37,759 nucleotides of DNA from Myxococcales bacterium (lineage in GTDB: Bacteria > Myxococcota_A > Polyangia > Palsa-1104): contig JAQBQH010000100.1 of assembly GCA_028287105.1 (NCBI GenBank), positions 1 through 37,759 on the forward strand, in the 5' to 3' direction. Under the pieces are notes generated by a model, which saw only the letters and a list, made by a program, of their open reading frames with translations, searched no databases and had not been told where the DNA came from. Shown one piece after another: positions 10,392 through 18,666 of this stretch. Made by a program: the position numbers and the translations under genes. Within the stretch, counting starts at the first letter, position 1. Each line of letters opens with the position of its first letter.

Positions 10392-10397
10392 CCTCCT
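10392..10397 (-). promoter_or_regulatory. Ribosome binding site that points to a CTG start
   Basis: AGGAGG on the minus strand (10397 to 10392), within AAAGGAGG, ends 6 bases before CTG at 10385. No ATG, GTG or TTG is nearby in the MFS frame, and an in-frame TGA lies just upstream. The site supports CTG initiation of the transporter gene. Confidence 0.65.
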
Positions 10398-10503
10398 TTC
10401 TCCTCAAGCGTAACGTGGATTGGCCACGGTGCCAGCCGCCGCTCGGAGCACTCGCGGATGTGCACGGTTGACACGCGCGTGGCGGGCCTACCTTGGAGAC
10501 AAG

Positions 10504-11367
10504 ATGGCGTCCTCCCTGATTGTTCTGACGGGTCCCCCGCTTCCGGGCCGGTGGTCACTCGCGCGTGGGTTGCAGCGACGCTACGCGGCGCGGCGGTTCG
10601 TCGCCGACGCGGACTGCGTTCCGATCATCGACATCACGCGCGCGCTCTCGCGGGGGCAGTGCGTCGTCGTCGACGGCGACCTGCCGACGGCGGATGCGCG
10701 GCACGAGGTGCTCGACCTCTATCATCCGACGCCGGGCGGAAGGCGCGTGCTGGTGGAGTGGCGCTGTGGGGCGCGCGAGGCAGAGCGCGAGGTGTTCCGG
10801 CGCTACGCATCGCGACCCGAGGTGTTGGCGCGCGCCGAATACGCGCGCTATCTCGACGACGCCGCGCGGCGGACGGCGGTCGGGGCGGAGGTGACCGACA
10901 GTTGCGTCGTGCGCGTCGGTCCCGAGATGACGCTCGACGAGCAGATCGCGAGCGTCGCCGAGGCGATGGGCGGTGCGCTCGAGGTGCGCGGCAGCGATGG
11001 CGTCGGCGGGCGGCGCGTCATGGTCGTCGAAGACGACGCCGACGAGCGCGCGGTGCTGGCGGACGTGCTCGAAGAGCTGGGGTTCCAGGTGGAGCTGGCG
11101 CCCGACGCGGGCGTGGCGATGGCGCTGCTCGACGATGGCGCCGACGTCGAGCTCTTGATCTCCGATCAGATCATGCCCGGGATGAGCGGGGTCGAGCTGA
11201 CGCGCGCGCTCAAGCAACGTCACCCGCAGGTGCGCACGGTGCTTCTGACCGCGTTCGGCGACGAGGCGATGTGCTACGAGGCGGTGCAAGCGCACGCAGT
11301 CACGGTGCTCTCGAAGCCGCTGCGGGTGATCGATCTGGAGCGCGTCCTCGACGAGGCGACCGTCTGA
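10504..11367 (+). CDS. Degenerate P-loop kinase-like domain fused to a receiver domain
   Basis: The 287-residue protein has two parts. Residues 1-165 resemble P-loop small-molecule or polynucleotide kinases of the AAA_33/zeta-like group: a hydrophobic strand then GPPLPGRWSLA (10-20) at the Walker A position, VVVDGDL (55-60) at the second strand, a VLVEWRC strand and an Arg-rich lid helix. The Walker A lacks the usual GKS/T, so nucleotide binding is doubtful. Residues about 170-285 are a receiver with the acidic cluster EDD (176-178), phospho-acceptor Asp221, Thr249 and Lys271. The fusion may be a signalling protein in which the P-loop fold is a binding module. The ATG at 10504 with GGAG just upstream is preferred to a TTG at 10420. 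A TTGACA at 10468-10473 lies 30 bases upstream, but a good -10 is lacking. Confidence 0.82.
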   Translation: MASSLIVLTGPPLPGRWSLARGLQRRYAARRFVADADCVPIIDITRALSRGQCVVVDGDLPTADARHEVLDLYHPTPGGRRVLVEWRCGAREAEREVFRRYASRPEVLARAEYARYLDDAARRTAVGAEVTDSCVVRVGPEMTLDEQIASVAEAMGGALEVRGSDGVGGRRVMVVEDDADERAVLADVLEELGFQVELAPDAGVAMALLDDGADVELLISDQIMPGMSGVELTRALKQRHPQVRTVLLTAFGDEAMCYEAVQAHAVTVLSKPLRVIDLERVLDEATV

Positions 11368-11375
11368 CGACGCGA

Positions 11376-12005
11376 TTACGGACTGCAGGACTTGACGGTC
11401 TGCTTCACTCCCTCGACGACAATCTGCACCGACTGACAGCGCAGCGCGCAGCCGCTTCCCGGCCCCGCCGCCTGACACGCTTCGAAGCAGGTGCCGTTGC
11501 TGCCGCAGAAGCCGCTGCGGCAATCGCTCCCGCGCGTGCACGGCGTACCCGCGCTGCCGCCGCCGGCGGGCGAATCGCAATACCACCGGTAGTCCTTGCT
11601 CACCGGATCGATGAACGGTTGGCAGCTCAAGTTCTGCACGAGCGCCGCCGAGCACTGCAGCTGCTGGGGGCCGCCGCTGGCGTCGCAGCGCTGGCCGACC
11701 TGGGTGCCGACACCAGGAAGAGGTGGCGCGCAGTAGGTGCTCATGCACTCGGAGCCGGCCGGGCAATTGCGGTCGACCACGTAGATGCCGCCTTCGCAGC
11801 GATCGGACGCCTGCGTGCCGGCGCACATGCGCTGGCCGGCGCTACAGCTACCCATCGGACCGGAGAGGTCGAGCGGGCCGGTCGCGAGGTCGCTGCTGCC
11901 GCCGCCGCCCGCGAGATCGTCAGTTGCGCCGCCGTCGCCCACGAAGCTCGGGTTGTGAGCAGTACAGCCCGCGACGAGCACAGCCAACGTCGCCAGCAGC
12001 CTCAT
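11376..12005 (-). CDS. Cys-rich secreted lipoprotein, function unknown
   Basis: The 209-residue protein starts MRLLATLAVLVAGC: a lipoprotein signal peptide with lipobox LVAGC (acylated Cys14). A flexible Gly/Asp/Leu-rich linker follows (TDDLAGGGGSSDLATGPLDL), of a kind common in myxobacterial surface lipoproteins. The remainder is rich in Cys pairs (CSAGQRMC, CRSGFCGSNGTCFEAC), suggesting small disulfide-knotted repeats like those seen in Myxococcota extracellular proteins. No catalytic motif is visible. The start at ATG 12005 is chosen for the signal peptide; the frame is open further upstream but without coding character. It is convergent with the P-loop/receiver gene, only 8 bases away. 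Confidence 0.85.
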   Translation of the reverse strand: MRLLATLAVLVAGCTAHNPSFVGDGGATDDLAGGGGSSDLATGPLDLSGPMGSCSAGQRMCAGTQASDRCEGGIYVVDRNCPAGSECMSTYCAPPLPGVGTQVGQRCDASGGPQQLQCSAALVQNLSCQPFIDPVSKDYRWYCDSPAGGGSAGTPCTRGSDCRSGFCGSNGTCFEACQAAGPGSGCALRCQSVQIVVEGVKQTVKSCSP

Positions 12006-12146
12006 GCACCAAGGATAGCGCGCGCCGACGAGCTCCTCAAGGGAGCGCCGCTGCACCGGCTGCGGAACCGGGTTTCCAACTTCGGCACGCCGATTTGACC
12101 AAGGCGCCGATTTCGCGTCGGCCCGCTGCATGCAGAATATTGGGCC

Positions 12147-12464
12147 ATGCGGCACAGCGGAACGATGCTCGGGTTGTGGATCGTGCGCGATGGTGCCGGG
12201 CAGGCGCTGTTGGCAAGGGTACAGGGTGACGTGTACGTGTTGGCCTTCAGCTCGGCCGTGCGGGCGATGAGGGCCCGGGAGCTGCTCGGCGCCGAAGGGG
12301 TCCCCTTCTTGATCGTCGCCGCCAACGTCGTCGGCGTGGTGCGCGATGCCCGAGCCGACGGTGCTCGCGGCTTCATCGTCGACTACGACCCCGAGGCCGC
12401 CGTGTTCAAGAGCGCGCACGGTCTGCCCAGCGCCGAATCGACGCTCGCCAGCGCAGCGCGCTGA
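12147..12464 (+). CDS. Small hypothetical protein
   Basis: This 105-residue protein has no signal peptide or membrane helix. It has alternating strands and helices: VQGDVYVLAFSSAVRAMRA, EGVPFLIVAANVVGVV and GARGFIVDYDPEAAV. The pattern faintly resembles SseB-like small domains, in which a strand, a helix near a data-field motif and a GVRGxxxDP-like strand occur, but this is weak. The start is ATG 12147, with ATG 12165 as alternative. It lies on the same strand as the CPXCG protein gene 28 bases downstream, so they may be cotranscribed. No function is proposed. Confidence 0.6.
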   Translation: MRHSGTMLGLWIVRDGAGQALLARVQGDVYVLAFSSAVRAMRARELLGAEGVPFLIVAANVVGVVRDARADGARGFIVDYDPEAAVFKSAHGLPSAESTLASAAR

Positions 12465-12492
12465 AGCGCCCCACCCGCGGTACACTCGCCGC

Positions 12493-12669
12493 GTGAGCTT
12501 CTATCAGTGTCCGCATTGCGGAGAAGAGGTCGACACGACGCCCGATCCGGGCGCCGGGCTCTCGCAGCAGTATGTCGAGGATTGTCCGGTCTGCTGCCGG
12601 CCGAACCGGCTGCAGGCGACCTATGTCGAGGATGAGGACGATTACAGCGTGGCGGCGGAGCGCGAGTAG
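12493..12669 (+). CDS. CPXCG-type Cys-rich small protein
   Basis: The 58-residue protein starts at GTG 12493 (SFYQCPHCGEEVDTTPDP) and contains CPHCG (6-10), then QYVEDCPVCCRPN (29-41). This matches the CPXCG family of small Cys-rich proteins, with CxxC and CxxCC metal-ligand-like pairs that probably bind one zinc ion. The family function is not known. An acidic tail (VEDEDDYSVAAERE) follows. The frame is open upstream to 12346, but family proteins begin at SFYQCP, so the GTG start is preferred. A strong hairpin just after its stop separates it from the convergent M16 gene. Confidence 0.85.
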   Translation: MSFYQCPHCGEEVDTTPDPGAGLSQQYVEDCPVCCRPNRLQATYVEDEDDYSVAAERE

Positions 12670-12678
12670 CGGCTCGCG

Positions 12679-12702
12679 GAATCGTTCGCGTACGAACGAT
12701 TC
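12679..12702. terminator. Hairpin terminator between convergent genes
   Basis: GAATCGTTCG (12679-12688), loop CGTA, CGAACGATTC (12693-12702) is a perfect 10-base stem. It follows the stop of the CPXCG gene by 9 bases, and on the plus strand a T-rich stretch (TAGTTCTT) follows. Its right arm touches the stop codon of the M16 gene on the other strand, so it may act for both directions. Confidence 0.75.
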
Positions 12703-15425
12703 TAGTTCTTGATGTCGCCGGCCTTCACTTTGACCAGCGCATCGGCCTTGACGTACTTGGCCATCGCGGCGCCAACCTGCGGCGCCGACAGCGCCTGCAC
12801 CGCGGCGTTCAGCTTGTCGTAGAACTCGAGCTTACGGCCGACGTCGATGCTCTCTTCGAGCAGGCCGGCGACCACGTCGTCCGAGGCGAGCTGCGTCTGC
12901 CACTGCGCCTGGTAGGCCTGCTTCGCTTCGGCCAGCTCCTTGGCGTCCACGCCCTTGGACGCGAAGCCGGCCAGCTCCTCCAGCATCGCCGCCATCGCCT
13001 TGACCGCGTTCTGCGGCGCGCAAATCGCGAACGCCACGAACAGCGAGTTCTTGTCGAGCGAGTCGGCGTTGAACATCGAGCCAGCGCCGTACGAGAGGCC
13101 GTCCTTCTGGCGCAGCCGCTCGAACAGTCGCGACTTGGCGCTGCCGCCGAACAGGAAGTCGACCATCGTCATCGCCGGGAAGTCGCCGTCGTCGTCGCGC
13201 ATGGCGAACGATCCGCCGATGCCGACCATCGCCATCTGCTTGTCCGGCGTCAAGATGAGCTCGTCCGCCACCTGCGCGGCGCGCCACGGCATCGTCACGC
13301 GCGTCCACGGACGCGGCGACTTCCAGGCGCCGAACTCCTTCTCGGCCAGCTTCTTCACTTCGGCCGCGTCGAAGTCACCGACCATCACCAGCTCGCCGGC
13401 GCTCGCGCCCCAGAAGCCCTTGTGGAACGCCGCCACCTCGGCGAGCTTGATCGCCTTTAGGCGCTCGAGCCGCTCCTTCAGCGACGGGCGATAGCGCACG
13501 TCGTCCTTGGCGTACGGCAGCGCCTTCGACAACAGCGTGGTGAACGCGATCGCCTGCGGCTGCTGCAAGCTGTCCTCGATGCGCGCCACCTTTTCCTTGC
13601 GCAGCTTCTCGAACTCGTCCTTGGGGAACGACGGCTCCCTGACCATTTCGCCGAGCAGCGCCAGCACCGCCGGCACGCTCTCGCGCACCGTCGTCACCGA
13701 GAAGGTCGCCTCGCCCGGGCGCGCGGCGGCGACGGGGCTCTGCGATCCGGCGCGCAGCTCCGCCTTCAGCTTGTCGAGCTCATCGCGCAGCTGCTGATAC
13801 GTGTGCTTCTTCGTGCCGCGCTGCACGATGTCCGGCAACAGGTTCGCCGCGTCGACGAGCCCCTTGAGATCCTTTTCGCTGCCGGCGTTGATCTTGAGGA
13901 TGATCTTGACCGCGCCGCCGCGCGTCTTCTTCGAGAGCAGCGCCAGCTTCATGCCCGACGCCAGCGACGCGCGCTCGGTGCGCTTCTCGATGTTCGGGAT
14001 GTTGGCCTGAAACTCCTCGCCGGCGGCGAGCGTCTCCTGCCCCTTGTAGCTCTTGACCATGCCGACCACGTCCGGCTGCGCCGGCAGCGGCGCGCGCTCG
14101 AGCGTCTTGGTCGGGATGAACACACCGACGGTGCGGTTCGACGACTTCAAATAGGCCGCCGCCACCTTCTTCACGCGCGCGGCGTCGAGCGCCTTGACCG
14201 CGTCGCGATGAAGGAAGATGAGCCGCCAATCGCCCTGCGCCGCCCACTCGGAGAGCTCGACGCCCACGCGCGCCGAATCGGTGAGCCCAAGCTCGATGCG
14301 CTTGAGCGCGAAGGTCTTGAAGCGATCGATCTCGTCCTGGCCGATGTCGCCCTTGGCCAGCCCCTCGACGGTGGCGATCATCTTGTCGCGCACGCTGTCG
14401 AGCGACTTGGTGGCCGGCACTTCCGCCGAGAGCTTGATGAGCCCCGGCTCCGCCAGCGGCAGGACGTCGCTGTCGACCTTCGACGCCAGCCCCTTGTCGA
14501 CGAGCGCCTTGTAGAGGCGGCCGGTCGGCTTATGCGTCAGGATGTCGGCCAGCGCCTCTTCCGCCACGAAGTCGGCGTCGGCACCGGCGGCGCCGTGATA
14601 GACGAGCCCGACCACGCCGATGTCACCCGAGCGGCGCAGCGTCACCGAACGCTCGCCATCCTGCACCGGCTCGGTCGTGTACGTCGGCGAGAGCTTGCGC
14701 GTCGGGCGCGCGATCTTGCCAAAGGTGCTCGAGATGAGCGCCAGCGTCTTGGCAGGATCGATCTTGCCGGCGACGATCAGGATGGCGTTGTCCGGCTGAT
14801 AGAAGCGGCGGTAGAACGCCTGCAGGTTCTCGATCGGCACCTTCTCGATGTCGCTGCGCGATCCGATCGTCGACTTGCCGTAGTTGTGCCACAGGTACGC
14901 CGTCGAGTAGAGCCGCTCCTCGAGGACGTCGCCGGGCGAGTTCTCGCCCATCTCGAACTCGTTGCGCACGACGGAGAACTCGGTCGACAGGTCCTCCTTC
15001 GAGACGCGCGAGTTGATCATGCGGTCCGCTTCCATGTCGAGCGCCCACTTCAAGTTGTCGTCGCTGGCGTTGAGCGTCTCGAAGTAGTTGGTGCGGTCGT
15101 ACCAGGTCGAGCCGTTGAAGCGCGCGCCGTGGTTGTCGAGCTCCGCCCAGATCTTCTGATGGCGCGTCGTGCCCTTGAAGAGCATGTGCTCGAGGAGATG
15201 CGCCATGCCGGTCTCCCCGTAGCCCTCGTGGCGCGAGCCGACGAGGTAGGTGACGTTGATCGTCACGTTCGGCTTCGAGTTGTCCGGGAACAGCAGCACG
15301 CGCATGCCGTTGTCGAGGGCGTACTCGGTGATGCCCTCGACGGCGACGACCTTCTTCGGCTCGGCGGCCGAAGCTACCGTCGTCACCAGCGACAGCGCTA
15401 CCAGGAGGAGGAGCTGTTTTCTCAT
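12702..15425 (-). CDS. M16 family zinc metalloprotease (tandem pitrilysin-like), secreted
   Basis: The 907-residue protein has a signal peptide (MRKQLLLLVALSLVTTVASA, 1-20). The N-terminal M16 half carries the inverted zinc site HLLEH (76-80) with the third ligand Glu156 in VVRNEFE, as in pitrilysin and insulinase. The C-terminal half (from about 470) has the same fold pattern but no HxxEH, as is normal for these tandem proteins, where the second half forms the closing chamber. It should cleave peptides in the periplasm or outside the cell. The start is ATG 15425 by signal peptide; ATG 15434 is an alternative. The frame is open for 400 further codons upstream, but that region belongs to treZ in another frame. 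treZ ends 32 bases upstream, so the genes may be cotranscribed. Confidence 0.93.
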   Translation of the reverse strand: MRKQLLLLVALSLVTTVASAAEPKKVVAVEGITEYALDNGMRVLLFPDNSKPNVTINVTYLVGSRHEGYGETGMAHLLEHMLFKGTTRHQKIWAELDNHGARFNGSTWYDRTNYFETLNASDDNLKWALDMEADRMINSRVSKEDLSTEFSVVRNEFEMGENSPGDVLEERLYSTAYLWHNYGKSTIGSRSDIEKVPIENLQAFYRRFYQPDNAILIVAGKIDPAKTLALISSTFGKIARPTRKLSPTYTTEPVQDGERSVTLRRSGDIGVVGLVYHGAAGADADFVAEEALADILTHKPTGRLYKALVDKGLASKVDSDVLPLAEPGLIKLSAEVPATKSLDSVRDKMIATVEGLAKGDIGQDEIDRFKTFALKRIELGLTDSARVGVELSEWAAQGDWRLIFLHRDAVKALDAARVKKVAAAYLKSSNRTVGVFIPTKTLERAPLPAQPDVVGMVKSYKGQETLAAGEEFQANIPNIEKRTERASLASGMKLALLSKKTRGGAVKIILKINAGSEKDLKGLVDAANLLPDIVQRGTKKHTYQQLRDELDKLKAELRAGSQSPVAAARPGEATFSVTTVRESVPAVLALLGEMVREPSFPKDEFEKLRKEKVARIEDSLQQPQAIAFTTLLSKALPYAKDDVRYRPSLKERLERLKAIKLAEVAAFHKGFWGASAGELVMVGDFDAAEVKKLAEKEFGAWKSPRPWTRVTMPWRAAQVADELILTPDKQMAMVGIGGSFAMRDDDGDFPAMTMVDFLFGGSAKSRLFERLRQKDGLSYGAGSMFNADSLDKNSLFVAFAICAPQNAVKAMAAMLEELAGFASKGVDAKELAEAKQAYQAQWQTQLASDDVVAGLLEESIDVGRKLEFYDKLNAAVQALSAPQVGAAMAKYVKADALVKVKAGDIKN

Positions 15426-15457
15426 GGCGCGCATTTTGGGCCGCGCCTTGCCGAACA

Positions 15458-17209
15458 TCAAGCGATAGCGACGACGGCTCCGAAACTTGGAACATGGATG
15501 ACGTTGCCGTCGAGACGCGCTGCGGCGAAGTGGCCGAACCTCTCGTCGCCAGCGTCGTGGAGGATGCGCCAGCTCCCGTCGGGCAGCGTCAGCTCCACCG
15601 GCCGGCCGCGCAGCGACAGCGCGACGGCCAGCGTGCCGGCGTGGATCACGACGAGGCCGCCCCGCTCGTCGTCGACGACGGTGGTGACACGCGTCTTGTC
15701 GAGCGCGCGCAGCTCGGGGCGCTCGCGGCGGAGCTGCAGGAGCGCGCGATACCAGCGGCGCACGCCGGCGTGCCGGCCCACGTCGCCGAGACCGAGATCG
15801 ATGACCGATCGGTCGCGCGTGCCCGCCGCCTGCGGATCGGGCACCGCCGAGGCGTGAAACGCGGCGAACTCGCGACGCCGTCCGTCGCGCACCGCCTGCG
15901 CCAGCTCCGCGTCGCGATGATCGGTGAAATATTGGAAGGGCGCGGGATCGCCGTGCTCCTCGCCCATGAAGATCATCGGCACCGCCGGCGCCAGCAGCAC
16001 CGTCGCTGCGACGGCGTATTCGCAGCCGGGCTGCACGTGCGCCAGCCGCTCGCCGACGGCGCGATTGCCGACCTGATCGTGATTCTGCGCGCACACCACG
16101 AAGCGCTCGGCGGGCAGATCGCGAGAGGGCGTGCCGAACGGCTGCTTGCGCGCCGGCGAATGTTGGCCCTGATAGACGAAGCCCTCGGTGATCGCCGTCG
16201 CCAGCTGCGAGACCGCGCCGAAGTCGGCGTAGTAGGCCTTGTTCTCGCCGGTGACGACGGCGTGGAGCGCGTGGTGGAAATCGTCCGACCACTGCGCGTC
16301 GCAGCCCCAGCCGGCCGGCTGCTCCTTGATCACCTTGACGTCGCCGAGGTCGCTCTCGGCGATGATGAAGCGGCCGCGCTCGTGCGCCAGCGACGTGACG
16401 TCGGCGACGATGTGGCGCGGCGACTGATCCCAGATGGCGTGCACGGCGTCGAGCCGCAGCCCGTCGACGCGATAGTCCTCGAACCACATGCGGGCGTTGT
16501 CGAGGACGAGCTGCCGGATCGGCGGCGCCCCCTCGTAGTCGATCGCGTCGCCCCACGGCGTGTGGTACTTGGCCGTGAAGTAGGACGCGAACTCGCCGAC
16601 GTAGTTTCCTTCGGGACCGAAGTGGTTGTAGACGACGTCGAGGATGAACGAGAGCCCGCGCGCGTGGCAGGCGTCGACGAGGCGGCGCAGCCCGTCGGGG
16701 CCGCCGTACGACTGCTGCGGCGCGAACCAGTCGACGCCGTCGTAGCCCCAGTTGCGCTCGCCGGAGAAGCTCGCCACCGGCAGGATCTCGACCGCGGTGA
16801 TGCCGAGGTCCACCAGTCGATCGAGCTGCGCGGTGGCGGCGTCGAAGGTGCCTTCGGGCGTGAAGGTGCCCACGTGCAGCTCGTAGATCGCGAGCTCCCG
16901 CGTCGAGCGCGGCCGCGGCGGGTGCTGCCAGGCGAAGCTGCGCGGATCGTCGACCTCGGACGGGCCGTGCACGCCTTCGGGCTGCGCGCGCGACGCCGGA
17001 TCGGGTCGCCGCCGCTCGCCGTCGAGCAGATAATGATAGCGCGTGCCCTTGCCGGCGCCGTCGACGACGGCCTCGAACCAGCCGTCGCCGGCGGCCTTCA
17101 TCGCCACGCGGCGCGCCTGGGGTGCGACGATCTCCAGCTCGATCGATTTTGGTCTGGGAGCCCAGACGCGAAATCGCGTCCGGCCGGCTTCGACGATGGC
17201 GCCAGTCAT
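15458..17209 (-). CDS. treZ: Malto-oligosyltrehalose trehalohydrolase TreZ
   Basis: TreZ (583 residues, GH13) hydrolyses the bond next to the terminal trehalose of maltooligosyl-trehalose, releasing free trehalose in the cytoplasm. An N-terminal CBM48-like domain (about 5-95, RFRVWAPRPKSIELEI) precedes the barrel. The catalytic regions are DVVYNHFGPEGNY (191-203), GLRLDAVHAI with nucleophile Asp254, FIIAESDL with acid Glu285, and QNHDQVGNR with Asp378. The motif YNHFGPEGNY and the length match TreZ rather than GlgB or GlgX. The partner TreY is not in the window. The start is ATG 17209; a possible promoter (TCGACC, 16 bases, TACAAT at 17219-17224) is so close that the transcript would be nearly leaderless. 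Confidence 0.95.
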   Translation of the reverse strand: MTGAIVEAGRTRFRVWAPRPKSIELEIVAPQARRVAMKAAGDGWFEAVVDGAGKGTRYHYLLDGERRRPDPASRAQPEGVHGPSEVDDPRSFAWQHPPRPRSTRELAIYELHVGTFTPEGTFDAATAQLDRLVDLGITAVEILPVASFSGERNWGYDGVDWFAPQQSYGGPDGLRRLVDACHARGLSFILDVVYNHFGPEGNYVGEFASYFTAKYHTPWGDAIDYEGAPPIRQLVLDNARMWFEDYRVDGLRLDAVHAIWDQSPRHIVADVTSLAHERGRFIIAESDLGDVKVIKEQPAGWGCDAQWSDDFHHALHAVVTGENKAYYADFGAVSQLATAITEGFVYQGQHSPARKQPFGTPSRDLPAERFVVCAQNHDQVGNRAVGERLAHVQPGCEYAVAATVLLAPAVPMIFMGEEHGDPAPFQYFTDHRDAELAQAVRDGRRREFAAFHASAVPDPQAAGTRDRSVIDLGLGDVGRHAGVRRWYRALLQLRRERPELRALDKTRVTTVVDDERGGLVVIHAGTLAVALSLRGRPVELTLPDGSWRILHDAGDERFGHFAAARLDGNVIHVPSFGAVVAIA

Positions 17210-17218
17210 GTGGCGACG

Positions 17219-17246
17219 ATTGTAAGCACGATGAATCGACGGTCGA
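17219..17246 (-). promoter_or_regulatory. Possible treZ promoter, near-leaderless
   Basis: On the minus strand TCGACC (17246-17241), a 16-base spacer and TACAAT (17224-17219) lie 9 bases before the treZ ATG. The -10 is good and the -35 moderate. If used, transcription would start within a few bases of the ATG. Confidence 0.35.
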
Positions 17247-17270
17247 GCGACGGTGGTGCTGACGGGCGTC

Positions 17271-18203
17271 CTAGTGGAGCTGAATGGCGGTGACCGTCAG
17301 GCCTTGACCCTGCTTATCGTCCGCGAGATCGAGGATGACCTCGTGGCCCTTGGCGTTCTGCCAGCGCTGGCCGTGCAGTCCCTGGCGCAGCGCCGTCTCG
17401 GCGAAGCGGCCGTCGGCCTGCCAGCCCATGGTGCGCATGCGCGCGTCGTAGAAGAGCGCCGCCCCGTCGGGCGAGCCCGGTCCCGTGTAGACGACCATCT
17501 GCCCCACCCTGCCGCGCTCGTCGGCGGACAGGACGCGCACCGATCCCGGATAGCGCGGCACATCCTGCAGATCCCGACCGGGCGCATCGGCCTCGCCGTT
17601 CGGCAGGAACTTGGTGAGGTCGAACTGGTCGTCGGTCCAGATGGTCAGAAAGCGGGTTCCGCCCTTGGCGGTGCGCTCGTAATACATGTAGCGCAGGTGG
17701 CCGACCTCGCCGATCTTGCCGCTGGCGAGCTTGCCGAGCATGCCGCCCAGGCTCTTCAAGGTGACGCCGTTGCCCATGTCGAGCGCGGCCATGCCGCCCA
17801 TGTTGTCGTCGCCGAAGGTCGCCTGGCTCAGGCCATTCACCGACGGCGGCAGCATCTTGACCGCCTTGAGCGCGTCGGTCATGACCGCGGTGGCGGTTCC
17901 CTTGCCGGCGTAGCGCTCGCCGTACCAGTTGCGCACCTCGGCCGGCGAGTGATCGGTCTTGCCGGCCGCCACGAACATACGCAGGCCGTTCATGTGCAGC
18001 TCGCGCGGCGCCTCGACCCCGCGCGCATCGTCCATGAAGGGCGACATGCGCTGGCCGATGCCGAGCAGCTTCTCCATCACCGACGCCCGCGCCACGCGAT
18101 AGTCGATGTAGAGCAGCACCGCGCCGACGGTGACCACGAATGCGGTCAAGCGCAGCATGGGAACGACGAACCGCTGACTGAAGTTTTTCGCGCGCATGGT
18201 CAC
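17271..18203 (-). CDS. Membrane-anchored protein at the end of the Tad locus, function unknown
   Basis: The protein is about 310 residues long. It has a short basic N-terminus and one membrane helix (about 15-33, MLRLTAFVVTVGAVLLYID), with the rest predicted periplasmic. It has no Cys cluster or catalytic motif that I can identify. Two regions rich in Trp, Tyr and Gly (VRNWYGERYAGKG and VVYTGPGSPDGAALFYDARM) suggest paired alpha/beta modules. The start may be GTG 18203, whose GTGA overlaps the previous stop, or ATG 18197; either indicates translational coupling to the TadE-like gene. By position it is likely an accessory of the pilus machine. It is the last gene before the possible treZ promoter. 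Confidence 0.8.
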   Translation of the reverse strand: MTMRAKNFSQRFVVPMLRLTAFVVTVGAVLLYIDYRVARASVMEKLLGIGQRMSPFMDDARGVEAPRELHMNGLRMFVAAGKTDHSPAEVRNWYGERYAGKGTATAVMTDALKAVKMLPPSVNGLSQATFGDDNMGGMAALDMGNGVTLKSLGGMLGKLASGKIGEVGHLRYMYYERTAKGGTRFLTIWTDDQFDLTKFLPNGEADAPGRDLQDVPRYPGSVRVLSADERGRVGQMVVYTGPGSPDGAALFYDARMRTMGWQADGRFAETALRQGLHGQRWQNAKGHEVILDLADDKQGQGLTVTAIQLH

Positions 18204-18661
18204 AACATCGACTTGATGAAGTCGACCAACGGCGTCAGCACGTTGCGATCATCGGTAGGGACCACCTCGTTGCAGGTGATGGTCGTGTTCGAGGCCACCG
18301 TCGCGCTCCAGCGCGAGTCGTTGACGGTCAACGATTTCGGTCCGTGGGCGATGCCGTACATGAACATCGACGAATCGAAGTTCTTCTCGATGCTCTTGCC
18401 GCCCGAGTCGCCCGGCATGCTGCCCAGCTCCGACGTGAATCCGGGGAAGGGCCCGCCACCGGCATAGCAGGAGCCGTCGTTCGAGTAGGCCTTGCCCCAC
18501 GCCTCGGCGTGGCTGGTGTTCATCGTCTCGAGCCGCCGCGCGTAGCCGACGCGGAAGTAGTTCACGCCCGCCCACAGCAAGATGATGACCGGCAGACCGA
18601 TGAGCATCTCGGTCATCGCCGTGCCGCGCGTGCTTCGCTTTTTACGCCGCGTGGTCATCAT
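18200..18661 (-). CDS. TadE-like minor pilin
   Basis: The 153-residue protein has a basic N-terminus, then RGTAMTEMLIGLPVIILLWAG (12-32), the TadE/TadF-type pattern in which a Glu is set in the start of a single hydrophobic helix. TadE and TadF are pseudopilins processed by the Tad prepilin peptidase. The periplasmic part (about 40-153) contains two Cys. The start is ATG 18661 or 18658, with GGAG after the stop of the preceding gene. It sits 5 bases after the TadG-like gene and overlaps the downstream membrane protein gene, so it is within the operon. Confidence 0.83.
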   Translation of the reverse strand: MMTTRRKKRSTRGTAMTEMLIGLPVIILLWAGVNYFRVGYARRLETMNTSHAEAWGKAYSNDGSCYAGGGPFPGFTSELGSMPGDSGGKSIEKNFDSSMFMYGIAHGPKSLTVNDSRWSATVASNTTITCNEVVPTDDRNVLTPLVDFIKSML

Positions 18662-18666
18662 GGCTC

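Noticed and set aside
8286-12098. A 1,270-codon open frame on the plus strand
   Set aside because: It is Arg/Ala/His-rich low-complexity and is antisense to recognisable genes (MFS transporter, Cys-rich lipoprotein, HExxH protein) and in another frame of the P-loop/receiver gene. This is a GC-rich shadow.
13803-15857. 684-codon plus-strand ORF opposite the M16 gene
   Set aside because: Antisense to M16 and treZ, no domain or signal peptide.
15426-16556. N-terminal extension of the M16 frame by about 377 codons
   Set aside because: The extension is an out-of-frame reading of treZ; the signal peptide at 15425 marks the true start.
15494-17293. 599-codon plus-strand ORF opposite treZ
   Set aside because: Antisense to a clear GH13 enzyme.
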